This document shows positions 1 through 6,277 of a stretch of DNA of 9,332 bases, piece after piece. How positions within the stretch are numbered: the stretch's first letter is position 1; each line of letters begins with the position of its first letter. The position numbers and the translations under genes were made by a program. A model generated the notes under the pieces. It saw nothing but the letters and a program-made list of their open reading frames with translations. It was not told where the DNA came from and ran no database searches. Origin of the DNA: Acetobacteraceae bacterium (lineage in GTDB: Bacteria > Pseudomonadota > Alphaproteobacteria > Acetobacterales > Acetobacteraceae); assembly GCA_003164305.1 (NCBI GenBank), contig PLSZ01000062.1:1792-11123 (forward strand), read 5' to 3'.

Positions 1-738
1 CCCGCCGCGATCGGGCCGGTCGATGTCGTGCTGTTCTGCGTCAAGTTGTGGGACGTGGAGAGCGCGGGCGAGCGCATCAAACCGCTGATCGGACCGGACA
101 CCGCCGTGATTCCGTTGCAAAACGGCATCGACGCGTCCGATCGGCTGATCCCGATCCTCGGCGCCGGTGCGGTGATGGGCGGGGTTGCCCAGGTGAGCGC
201 GACGATCGAGGGGCCGGGGGTGGTGCGGCAGACGGGCACTTTCATGAAGCTGATCTTTGGCGAACTGGAAGGGGGACGCGGCGCGCGCGGCGATGCGTTT
301 CTCGCGCTGTGCCGGGAGGCCGGGTTCGACGCCGATCACAGCGACAAGATCCGGGTCGAACTGTGGCTGAAGTTCATCGTGCTCGCCACCAACAGCGCGA
401 TCACCGCCGCCACGCGCCAGCCGTTCGGCAAGCTGCGCGGCGATCCCGACATCATGGCGCTGTTCGAAATGGCAACCCGGGAAGTGGTCGCGGTCGGCAA
501 GGCAAAGGGGATCGCGCTTCCGGATGACGCGGCGGAACGGAACATGGCGTTTCTGAAGGGCGCGCCGCCGGCGATGATGGCGTCGATGGCGCACGATCTG
601 ATCCGGGGAAATCGCATCGAACTGCCGTGGCTTTCGGGTCAGGTCGTCGCCATGGGGCGCGAACTGGGGGTGCCGACGCCGGCGCATTCGGTGCTGAACG
701 CGGTGCTGAAACCTTATACGGATGGTGACGGAGCCTGA
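1..738 (+). CDS. 2-dehydropantoate 2-reductase (ketopantoate reductase) family protein, 5' end missing
   Basis: The reading frame is open from the first base, so the start and the NAD(P)-binding glycine-rich loop lie outside the window; a GTG at 28 is only an internal valine. About 245 residues are present. Family members reduce ketopantoate to pantoate with NADPH in pantothenate/CoA synthesis, in the cytosol. Visible signatures: LQNGID (nt 115-132, containing the conserved Asn of the family), the WLK motif with the probable catalytic Lys at nt 370-372, ASM (Ser equivalent to Ser244 of E. coli PanE) and RIEL with the likely catalytic Glu at nt 619-621. Two asparagines that follow the catalytic Lys in E. 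coli PanE appear to be Leu and Ser here. This fits a common alphaproteobacterial paralogue group, so true pantoate synthesis is not certain and I give no symbol. Family membership is secure; substrate is not. No clear terminator follows. Confidence 0.88.
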   Translation, partial: PAAIGPVDVVLFCVKLWDVESAGERIKPLIGPDTAVIPLQNGIDASDRLIPILGAGAVMGGVAQVSATIEGPGVVRQTGTFMKLIFGELEGGRGARGDAFLALCREAGFDADHSDKIRVELWLKFIVLATNSAITAATRQPFGKLRGDPDIMALFEMATREVVAVGKAKGIALPDDAAERNMAFLKGAPPAMMASMAHDLIRGNRIELPWLSGQVVAMGRELGVPTPAHSVLNAVLKPYTDGDGA

Positions 739-966
739 GGCGTCAACAGTTCGTGTGATGTTCCAGGCTTAACGCGCATCGCGGTGAGGATTGGACCGGT
801 CTCGCCCGTTTGTCTCGCGTTGTTGGCGGTGTTACCGGTCGGCGAAGGCACATTGCGGGTGCGGTCGTTTTGCCGCGTCCAGATGCAAGCGAGGGCCGCC
901 CTGGATACGGCCCGAGGATTGGATGGCGCGCCTGGACGGGCTACGCCTCGCCGCCAGCGCTCCGGC

Positions 967-996
967 TTGATCCCATGCGCCCCGCATGCCTCTTAT
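967..996 (+). promoter_or_regulatory. Possible argC promoter with internal palindrome
   Basis: TTGATC (967-972) and TCTTAT (991-996), 18 bases apart, each match the sigma70 hexamers at four of six positions. Between them lies a perfect 6-bp inverted repeat, CATGCG-ccc-CGCATG (974-988), where a repressor could sit. The site is about 70 bases before the argC start. The promoter match is weak and the assignment is inference. Confidence 0.25.
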
Positions 997-1001
997 CCGG
1001 C

Positions 1002-1024
1002 GGCGGTGCTTGCATTTCACCGCC
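1002..1024 (+). promoter_or_regulatory. Hairpin in the argC leader
   Basis: GGCGGTG (1002-1008) pairs perfectly with CACCGCC (1018-1024) around a 9-base loop. It lies 22 bases before the argC Shine-Dalgarno. No T-run follows, so it is not an intrinsic terminator. A leader structure is possible; function unknown. Confidence 0.3.
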
Positions 1025-1046
1025 CAAACCTGGAAGTTGCGCCGCG

Positions 1047-1053
1047 AAAGGAG
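1047..1053 (+). promoter_or_regulatory. Ribosome binding site that fixes the argC start
   Basis: AAAGGAG lies 9 bases before the ATG at 1063. No comparable site precedes the upstream in-frame start near 784, and the protein's Rossmann motif begins right after the 1063 start, so this site decides the start. Confidence 0.8.
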
Positions 1054-1062
1054 CCTTGTTGC

Positions 1063-2016
1063 ATGAGCACGGCGAAAGTCTTCATCGACGGCGAGTCCGG
1101 AACGACGGGTCTTGGCATCCGTGAGCGTCTGGCGGCGCTTCCCTCCGTCACCCTGAAGAGCCTGCCGTCCGAGCGACGCCGCGATCCCGCCGCGCGCCGC
1201 GAGATCATGGAAGAGGTCGATCTGGTCGTGCTGTGCCTGCCCGACGACGCGGCGAAAGAGTCGGCCGCATTGGCTGCCTCCCTCGGCAACGCGGCGCCCA
1301 AGGTGCTGGACGCCAGCACCGCGCATCGGGTCGATCCGGCCTGGGTGTATGGTTTCGCGGAAATGGAGCCTGGGCAGGATGTTCGCATCGCTCAGGCGAA
1401 GAACGTGGCGAACCCGGGATGCTATCCGACGGGTGGGATCGGACTGATCCGGCCGCTGGTGGACGCGGGGATCATCCCGAAAGACTATCCCATCACAATC
1501 AACGCCGTGTCCGGCTACTCGGGCGGCGGCAAGGCGATGATCCAGTCGCACGAGACCACGCATGGACCGGCGTTCGAATTGTATGGGCTGGGACTTGAAC
1601 ATAAGCACGTGCCGGAAACGCGACTTTATGGCGGACTGACCCGGCGGCCGATTTTCGTTCCGTCCGTGGGACACTTCCGCCAGGGCATGCTGGTTTCGGT
1701 GCCGTTACATCTCGATACGCTGGCGATCCGGGTCTCCGGCGCCGATCTGCGCGATGTGCTGGAGAAACGTTACGCCGGTTGCGACCTGGTGCGCGTGGTC
1801 GATCCCCAGGCGGACGGCAAACTGGAACCCGAGGCGCTGAACCGCACGGACCGGCTGGAATTGTCGGTGCATGTGAATGAGAAGTACGGCCAGGTGGTTC
1901 TGGTCGCTCGGCTGGACAATCTCGGCAAGGGCGCGTCCGGCGCGGCGGTGCAGAATATCGGCCTGATGCTTGGGTTGCACGCCGGAGTCGGCAAGCGGGA
2001 ACTGGCGGATGCCTGA
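1063..2016 (+). CDS. argC: N-acetyl-gamma-glutamyl-phosphate reductase, short (type 2) form
   Basis: ArgC reduces N-acetylglutamyl phosphate to N-acetylglutamate semialdehyde with NADPH, the third step of arginine synthesis, in the cytosol. The protein has 317 residues, as expected for the short type 2 family. The nucleotide-binding loop is GESGTTG (residues 10-16). The active-site cysteine is Cys120 in NPGCYPTGG, the Asp/His-rich HKHVPE segment is at 180-185, and GYSGGGK is at 151-157. Start chosen from AAAGGAG nine bases upstream; the open frame before it does not resemble ArgC. Its last codons overlap the start of the gamma carbonic anhydrase by 8 bases, implying one transcript and coupled translation. 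Regulation is unclear: a weak promoter match with a palindrome lies 70-100 bases upstream. Confidence 0.96.
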   Translation: MSTAKVFIDGESGTTGLGIRERLAALPSVTLKSLPSERRRDPAARREIMEEVDLVVLCLPDDAAKESAALAASLGNAAPKVLDASTAHRVDPAWVYGFAEMEPGQDVRIAQAKNVANPGCYPTGGIGLIRPLVDAGIIPKDYPITINAVSGYSGGGKAMIQSHETTHGPAFELYGLGLEHKHVPETRLYGGLTRRPIFVPSVGHFRQGMLVSVPLHLDTLAIRVSGADLRDVLEKRYAGCDLVRVVDPQADGKLEPEALNRTDRLELSVHVNEKYGQVVLVARLDNLGKGASGAAVQNIGLMLGLHAGVGKRELADA

Positions 2017-2563
2017 TCCGCCTCATGGCGGGTTCGGGCCGGTCTTCTCGCTTGGTGGTGTGACGCCGACGATCGCCGAGGACGCGTTCATCGCGCCCAC
2101 GGCGGCGGTGATCGGTGACGTCGTGATTGGGGCGGAGACCGGGATCTGGTTTCATTGCCTGGTGCGCGGCGACATGAATTCGATCCGCATCGGGGCGCGC
2201 ACCAACATTCAGGACGGCACGATCATCCACGTCGATTCGGGAGAGTTTCGCACGACGATCGGCGACGACGTGACGGTCGGGCACAACGCGGTGATCCATG
2301 CCTGTACCCTGAAAAACCGGGCGTTCGTCGGCATCAGCGCGACGGTGCTGGACGGGGCGGTGATCGAGGAGGGCGGGATGCTCGCCGCCGGCGGGTTGCT
2401 GACGCCCGGGAAGGTGATCGGACCGAATGAGATGTGGACCGGTTCGCCCGCGAAGCTTCGCAGGGTGATGGATGAGGATGAACAGAAGCGGTTCGCGCGT
2501 AACGCCGAGGTTTATCGGGATTTGGCGCGGCAGTTTCGAGTGGGATTGAGGTCGGTGGGATAG
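2009..2563 (+). CDS. Gamma-class carbonic anhydrase family protein (left-handed beta-helix)
   Basis: A 184-residue hexapeptide-repeat protein of the gamma carbonic anhydrase (Cam/YrdA/PaaY-like) family, which hydrates CO2 to bicarbonate using a metal held by three histidines between subunits of a trimer. The three expected ligands are present: His74 in IIHV, His92 in VGHN and His97 in [14 protein letters not shown] (53-62) and NIQDG (67-71) are family signatures, and imperfect [I/V]G-type repeats run through about residues 20-145, followed by a helical tail. I chose ATG 2009 over the in-frame ATG at 1970, because the 13 extra residues merely read across the end of argC. It has no strong Shine-Dalgarno, which fits coupling to argC. 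Bicarbonate for carbamoyl phosphate is a possible reason for the pairing (inference). Some family members lack measurable anhydrase activity. Confidence 0.93.
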   Translation: MPDPPHGGFGPVFSLGGVTPTIAEDAFIAPTAAVIGDVVIGAETGIWFHCLVRGDMNSIRIGARTNIQDGTIIHVDSGEFRTTIGDDVTVGHNAVIHACTLKNRAFVGISATVLDGAVIEEGGMLAAGGLLTPGKVIGPNEMWTGSPAKLRRVMDEDEQKRFARNAEVYRDLARQFRVGLRSVG

Positions 2564-2643
2564 AGCCGGGTCTGTCGGAACGCCGCTTTTCGCCGCGCGT
2601 CGTCGACAACCTGACCTCGTCTTCTGTCGCGGTGCGGATGGGG

Positions 2644-2666
2644 ATGGCCGGGTCAAGCCCGGCCAT
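2644..2666. repeat. REP-like intergenic palindrome between convergent genes
   Basis: ATGGCCGGG (2644-2652) and CCCGGCCAT (2658-2666) form a perfect 9-bp stem around a 5-base loop. The minus strand reads as MAGLDPAI, a peptide often seen at the start of spurious ORFs in Acetobacteraceae and Bradyrhizobium annotations, which marks this as a dispersed element (from memory). It sits between the carbonic anhydrase and the oppositely directed radical SAM gene, where it could also stop transcription from both sides, although no T-run adjoins it. Only one copy is in the window. Confidence 0.6.
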
Positions 2667-2695
2667 GACGGTTCAGCAATGATGGAGCCGGCTAC

Positions 2696-3880
2696 TTAAA
2701 ACAGTGACAACTGCGCGTCCTGCCTGGTGGCCCGTTGCCCCGGCACGGCGAATTTTGAGCAATCCAGGCCTTCCCGGGTTTCGTCCAGGCCCCATTGGCG
2801 GGCGGCTCGGGCGAAACGGCGCAGCAGCAGGTCGGCGTACGGACCGGTCCCGGAAAACCGATGGCCAAACCGGGCATCGTTCAGCCCGCCCGCCCGCGTG
2901 TCGCGGATCAGGTTCAGCACGTGTTTCGCCCGGTCGGGGAAATGCTCGTGCAGCCAGGACTCGAAGATCGTTTTCAGCTCATGCGGCAGGCGCAACAGAA
3001 TGAATGACGCGTGGCGCGCGCCGGCGCGGGCACCGGCTTCCAGCAGTTTTTCCATTTCCGCGTCGTTCAGACCAGGGATCATCGGGGCGGTCAGGATGCC
3101 GGTTGGCACACCCGCGCGGGTCAGTTCCTCGATCGCGTGCAGCCGGCGGGCGGGGATTGCCGCGCGGGGCTCCATCACGCGAGCGAGTCGCGGGTCCAAC
3201 GTTGTCACCGACAGATAGACACGGACCAGGCCGCGCTTCGCCATGGACGACAGGATGTCCAGGTCGCGCAGCACGCCGGCCGATTTGGTCACGATCCCAA
3301 CGGGGTGATTGAATTTGTCCAGCACCTCCAGCACGGTCCGCGTCAGCTTCAGGGTCCGTTCGACCGGCTGATACGGGTCGGTATTCGAACCCAGCGCCAT
3401 TACTTTCGGCACATAGCCGGGCTTGCGCAGCTCCTTTTCCAGCAGCGCGCCGACCTCGGGCTTGAAGATCAGTTTGGTTTCGAAATCAAGCCCAGGAGAG
3501 TAGCCGAGATAGGCGTGGGTGGGACGGGCGTAGCAGTAGACGCAGCCGTGCTCGCACCCGCGATACGGGTTGATCGCGCGGTCGAAGCCCAGATCGGGGG
3601 AACTGTTCCAGGCGATGACCGACTTTGTCGCGTCCTTGATCAGTGTGGTGGCGAGCTTGACCGGCTCCTCGATTTCCCCGGTCAGGGTGTCCCAGCCGTC
3701 GTCGAACGGGCTGACCACCGAGGACTCGAAACGCACGGCCGGATTGCTGACCGCGCCTCGACCGCGCCGCGCGCCGGAGGGCATGCGCGCGACGGGCTCC
3801 GGATCCGGCATGCCGGCCTGGTGCAGCGCGGCGATTGCGTCCTGGTCTGTGTCCTTGTCCTGGTCAGCGAGTTCCGGCAT
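2696..3880 (-). CDS. PA0069-family (spore photolyase-like) radical SAM protein
   Basis: A 394-residue cytosolic radical SAM enzyme. The 4Fe-4S/AdoMet motif is CEHGCVYC (Cys109, Cys113, Cys116), preceded by NPYRGCEHG as in PA0069/Rv2578c-type proteins related to the DNA lesion-repair enzyme spore photoproduct lyase. Other family-like segments are MALGSNTDPYQPVE (about 162-175), the Gly/Thr-rich VGIVTKSAG, and LSVTTLDPRLAR, after which comes LLRLPHE. The first 30 residues are acidic and low in complexity (DQDKDTDQD), probably disordered. The protein ends QLSLF, identical to the consensus sliding-clamp binding pentapeptide. The substrate of the family is not established to my knowledge. It is transcribed divergently from the glycosyltransferase operon across 67 bases and converges on the carbonic anhydrase gene. 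The start has only a weak GGGGA-type ribosome site. The family call is strong; a DNA repair role is inference. Confidence 0.92.
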   Translation of the reverse strand: MPELADQDKDTDQDAIAALHQAGMPDPEPVARMPSGARRGRGAVSNPAVRFESSVVSPFDDGWDTLTGEIEEPVKLATTLIKDATKSVIAWNSSPDLGFDRAINPYRGCEHGCVYCYARPTHAYLGYSPGLDFETKLIFKPEVGALLEKELRKPGYVPKVMALGSNTDPYQPVERTLKLTRTVLEVLDKFNHPVGIVTKSAGVLRDLDILSSMAKRGLVRVYLSVTTLDPRLARVMEPRAAIPARRLHAIEELTRAGVPTGILTAPMIPGLNDAEMEKLLEAGARAGARHASFILLRLPHELKTIFESWLHEHFPDRAKHVLNLIRDTRAGGLNDARFGHRFSGTGPYADLLLRRFARAARQWGLDETREGLDCSKFAVPGQRATRQDAQLSLF

Positions 3881-3892
3881 GGTCCGTTCCCC

Positions 3893-3911
3893 GTGTGTTC
3901 ACGTGACACAC
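3893..3911. promoter_or_regulatory. Palindrome in divergent promoter region, candidate operator
   Basis: The 8-bp perfect palindrome TCACGTGA (3899-3906) is flanked by GTGTG (3893-3897) and CACAC (3907-3911), with one extra T at 3898, giving a near-perfect 18-bp dyad. It lies 12 bases before the radical SAM start and 36 bases before the glycosyltransferase start, so one bound protein could affect both. The regulator is unknown. Confidence 0.4.
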
Positions 3912-3947
3912 CATCGCGAACCTGGATCGGGCCGTCAAGAACAAAAC

Positions 3948-4607
3948 ATGAAAATATCCGCCATCATCCCGACTCTGAACGCTGCTCTGACGCTGCCCGC
4001 GGCGTTGGCGGCGCTTGGTCCGGTGGCGGAGATCGTCGTCGCGGATGGCGGGAGCGAGGATCAGACGGTTTCGATTGGGCGCGACGCGGGGGCGGTGGTG
4101 GTGATCGCGCCGCGTGGGCGGGGACGCCAACTCGCGGCGGGAATCGCGTCGGCTTCGGGCGTTTGGCTGTTGTTGCTGCACGCGGATACGCGGCTGGCGC
4201 CCGATTGGCGCGACGCGGCGGCGGTGCATATCCGCGACCAGCCGGACAAAGCCGGGTATTTCCGTTTCGCGCTGGACAGCGTCGATCCGCGCGCCCGGCG
4301 TTTGGAGCGACTCGTCGCCTGGCGGGGCCGGGTGCTGGCTTTGCCTTACGGCGATCAGGGGTTGCTGCTGCATCGTGATACGCTGCGCGCGGCGGGGGGC
4401 GTGCGGGACCTGCCGCTGATGGAGGACGTCGATCTGATCAGGCGACTCGGGCGCCGCCGGCTGGTCGCGCTGAACGCCGCGGCGGTGACCTCGGCCGCGA
4501 AATGGGAGCGGGATGGCTGGTATCGACGGTCGGCGCGGAACCTGATGTGTCTTTCGCTCTGGCATCTTGGCGTTCCGGCGGAGCGGATCGCGCGGCTTTA
4601 CGGATGA
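3948..4607 (+). CDS. Family 2-like glycosyltransferase, TIGR04283 type (rSAM/selenodomain-associated transferase 2)
   Basis: A 219-residue GT-A fold glycosyltransferase. The N-terminal strand ISAIIPTLN starts right at the ATG, followed by VVADGGSED (31-38) for the nucleotide sugar, LLLHADTRL (75-83) with the DxD-type metal/nucleotide site, GDQG (135-138) and LMEDVDL (157-163) with the acceptor-side ED. This pattern matches TIGR04283, which databases often label 'arsenosugar biosynthesis glycosyltransferase' because members sit near arsS; no arsS or arsM is seen here, so donor and acceptor are unknown. I chose ATG 3948: the frame is open far upstream, but that part is antisense to the radical SAM gene. 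There is no clear Shine-Dalgarno sequence. It overlaps the next gene by four bases (ATGA) and heads a three-gene operon. No membrane segment is evident. Family sure, reaction not. Confidence 0.9.
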   Translation: MKISAIIPTLNAALTLPAALAALGPVAEIVVADGGSEDQTVSIGRDAGAVVVIAPRGRGRQLAAGIASASGVWLLLLHADTRLAPDWRDAAAVHIRDQPDKAGYFRFALDSVDPRARRLERLVAWRGRVLALPYGDQGLLLHRDTLRAAGGVRDLPLMEDVDLIRRLGRRRLVALNAAAVTSAAKWERDGWYRRSARNLMCLSLWHLGVPAERIARLYG

Positions 4608-5209
4608 AGGATACGGTGGTCGTGTTCGCGCGGGCGCCTCGTCTGGGGACGGTGAAGCGGCGGCTGGCGCGGGATATCGGCGATCGCGCGGCGCTGCGGT
4701 TTCATGTCGCGACCTTGGTTCGGCTGTTGCGGGGACTGATCAGCGACCGGCGCTTTCGCACGATGCTGGCGCTGACGCCGGACGGGGCGAAAGACCGGTT
4801 GCCGGTGCCGGTGGCGCGGATCCCCCAGGGCCGGGGCGACATCGGCCAGCGAATGGACGCGGCGTGCCGAAGATTCCGGAAAGGCAACGTGGCGATCATC
4901 GGCTGCGACATCCCCGAGGCCGGTGCCCCCGACGCGCGGGCCGCGTTCCGCGCTCTGGGACACCACGACGCCGTGTTCGGACCGGCGGAGGATGGCGGGT
5001 ATTGGCTGGTGGCCCTCGGACCCCGGCGGCCCGCGCAACCTTTTGTTAAGGCGCGGTGGTCTACGGAACACGCACTGGCCGATACCGCGCGGAACTTCCG
5101 CGGCTACCGCGTCGCGCTTGCGCGGATGCTGCGCGACGTGGATACCGCTTGCGACCTGCCCGGTCATCCGCGACGATCGAAACTGACGGGAGAGGACAAG
5201 ACTCGATGA
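4604..5209 (+). CDS. CofC/MobA-like transferase, TIGR04282 type (rSAM/selenodomain-associated transferase 1)
   Basis: A 201-residue protein with the nucleotidyltransferase-like fold of MobA and CofC. Signatures are VVFARAPRLGTVKRRL (6-21), the nucleotide-binding loop of this family (usually G.VKTRL); QGRGDIGQRM (75-84); the metal-binding Asp in IIGCDIP (Asp102); and FGPAEDGGYWLVAL (125-138), the very characteristic DGGY stretch. TIGR04282 members are regularly fused to or next to TIGR04283 members, as here, and are annotated as arsenosugar-related glycosyltransferases by context. The start is ATG 4604, overlapping the previous stop as ATGA, and its own stop overlaps the following gene the same way. 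The tail (190-201) is basic and probably unstructured. The true substrate is unknown; a sugar or nucleotide transfer step shared with its partner is the reasonable inference. Confidence 0.9.
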   Translation: MKDTVVVFARAPRLGTVKRRLARDIGDRAALRFHVATLVRLLRGLISDRRFRTMLALTPDGAKDRLPVPVARIPQGRGDIGQRMDAACRRFRKGNVAIIGCDIPEAGAPDARAAFRALGHHDAVFGPAEDGGYWLVALGPRRPAQPFVKARWSTEHALADTARNFRGYRVALARMLRDVDTACDLPGHPRRSKLTGEDKTR

Positions 5210-6234
5210 CCTGGCCCACCCAACAAGGCATCTGGCGCGGTGGCGACCTGACCTTGCGCTCCGGCGCGGTGCTGACGGACACGCTGCTGTCCTGGAAGGC
5301 GCATGGAACGCTGTCGGAGGCGAAGGACAATGTCATCGTTTATCCGACCAGCTATGGCGCGCGGCATCCGGATCTGGAGTGGCTGATCGGTCCCGACGGC
5401 GTGCTGGATCCGACTCAGTACTTCATTGTGATCATGGATCAGTTCGGCAATGGGCTGTCATCCTCGCCGTCCAATACCCCGGACTATCCGACGCTGGTGA
5501 CGGTGCGCGATAATGTGGAATCCCAACGTCTGGCGCTGCTGGAACTTTTTGGCATCGAGCGCGTCCATTGCGTCTATGGCTGGTCCATGGGTGCCCTGCA
5601 AGCCTATCACTGGGCCGCGCTGTTTCCCGGCGCGGTCGAGCGGATCGTCGTCAATTGCGGTGTCGCGCGCACATCCGTGCACAACCAGGTTTTTCTCCGT
5701 TCCCTGATGGCGACTCTGGAAGCCGCGCCGCAACACATCGGCAACGGGCGATTCAGTCACGAACCGGCGGCCGCCAAGCGCGCGTTCGGACGAATTTATG
5801 CCGCATGGGCGTTGAGCCAGGATTTCTACCGCGCCAACCTGCATCTTTCGTGGAGTTCGCAGCCCAACCTGGGCTCACCGGACCTTGACACGTTTTTGCG
5901 GACCGATTGGGAAGATCGATTTGGCGCGGCACCCGCGGCGAACCTGTACGCTCAATTGATGACATGGGACGCGGCGGATATCAGCGCGAATGAGGCGTAC
6001 GGCGGCGATCTGGAAAAAGCGTTGCGCGCGATCAAGGCGCATGTGTTGTTGATGCCGGGCGAGACCGACCTGTATTTCCGCACCGCCGATAACGAGGCGG
6101 AGTTGCCGTTCCTGGCGCACGCGGAACTACGGCCGATCCCCAGCATCTGGGGCCATCGCGCGGGTAAGCCGGTGCTCAATCCGGAGGACGCGCGCTTCAT
6201 CAAGACCGCCGTGCGGGACTGGCTCGCACGCTGA
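5206..6234 (+). CDS. Alpha/beta-fold hydrolase of the homoserine O-acetyltransferase (MetX-like) family
   Basis: A 342-residue alpha/beta hydrolase. The nucleophile elbow is GWSMGA with Ser127; the rest of the triad is probably Asp288 (MPGETDLYF) and His317 (WGHRAG). DQFGNGLSSSPSN (78-90) is the MetX-like oxyanion region, and YPTSYGA (46-52) the strand-end seen in this superfamily. True MetX enzymes usually have GGSMGG at the elbow and run to 370 residues or more, so the GWSMGA form suggests an esterase or acyltransferase relative (as for the MekB and Hle esterases) rather than methionine synthesis. The start is ATG 5206, overlapping the upstream stop as ATGA, with GGGAGAGG at 5188-5195. An upstream in-frame start near 5056 would only read through the preceding gene. 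As third gene of the operon it may process an ester made or modified by the two transferases (inference). Confidence 0.88.
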   Translation: MTWPTQQGIWRGGDLTLRSGAVLTDTLLSWKAHGTLSEAKDNVIVYPTSYGARHPDLEWLIGPDGVLDPTQYFIVIMDQFGNGLSSSPSNTPDYPTLVTVRDNVESQRLALLELFGIERVHCVYGWSMGALQAYHWAALFPGAVERIVVNCGVARTSVHNQVFLRSLMATLEAAPQHIGNGRFSHEPAAAKRAFGRIYAAWALSQDFYRANLHLSWSSQPNLGSPDLDTFLRTDWEDRFGAAPAANLYAQLMTWDAADISANEAYGGDLEKALRAIKAHVLLMPGETDLYFRTADNEAELPFLAHAELRPIPSIWGHRAGKPVLNPEDARFIKTAVRDWLAR

Positions 6235-6249
6235 ACAACCTGACGTCAG

Positions 6250-6277
6250 CAGGGGGAAATCCCCAGGGGGAAATCAA
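6250..6277 (+). repeat. Tandem 14-base repeat carrying two Shine-Dalgarno-like G-runs
   Basis: CAGGGGGAAATCCC (6250-6263) is followed at once by CAGGGGGAAATCAA (6264-6277), identical for 12 of 14 bases. Each carries a GGGGG run; the second is six bases before the RidA-family ATG at 6277 and is the likely ribosome site. The first G-run can pair with CCCC at 6261-6264 (loop AAAT), leaving the second free. Confidence 0.6.

Larger units (their letters stand above)
739..1062. other. 324-base gap upstream of argC without a convincing gene
   Basis: The argC frame stays open back to about 784, but the 93 extra residues it would add look like nothing in ArgC (Arg/Pro/Ala-rich, no Rossmann start), and the Shine-Dalgarno sequence sits before 1063. 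No tRNA-like fold or other coding signature is apparent on either strand. The gap holds a possible promoter with an internal palindrome near 967-996, a hairpin at 1002-1024, and a spaced inverted repeat, GACCGGT at 794-800 and ACCGGTC at 834-840. It most likely carries the argC promoter and leader. Confidence 0.6.

Noticed and set aside
786..923. 10-base direct repeat GAGGATTGGA at 786-795 and 914-923
   Set aside because: The copies are 128 bases apart with no shared flanking sequence; it may be chance and does not bracket any mobile element.
784..1062. N-terminal extension of ArgC from an upstream start
   Set aside because: The 93 residues have no ArgC character, a good ribosome site lies directly before 1063, and the Rossmann motif starts there.
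832..1674. 280-codon open frame on the minus strand
   Set aside because: It is antisense to argC, rich in Arg/His/Gln as GC-rich shadow frames are, and shows no recognisable domain.
1499..2656. 385-codon open frame on the minus strand
   Set aside because: It lies opposite argC and the carbonic anhydrase and is a low-complexity Arg/Pro product typical of the wrong strand in GC-rich DNA.
2334..2666. Minus-strand frame starting MAGLDPAI
   Set aside because: The start lies within the intergenic palindrome and the rest is antisense to the carbonic anhydrase; a known pattern of spurious gene calls.
3011..4378. 455-codon open frame on the plus strand
   Set aside because: It runs antisense to the radical SAM gene and then out of frame through the glycosyltransferase; composition is Arg/Gly-rich without domains.
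2696..4607. Arsenosugar cluster formed by the radical SAM gene and the transferases
   Set aside because: The radical SAM protein has PA0069/spore photolyase-like features, not those of ArsS, and is transcribed in the opposite direction.
5056..5205. Upstream extension of the alpha/beta hydrolase
   Set aside because: It reads through the end of the TIGR04282-type gene in another frame, whereas the ATGA overlap with a ribosome site marks the real start at 5206.
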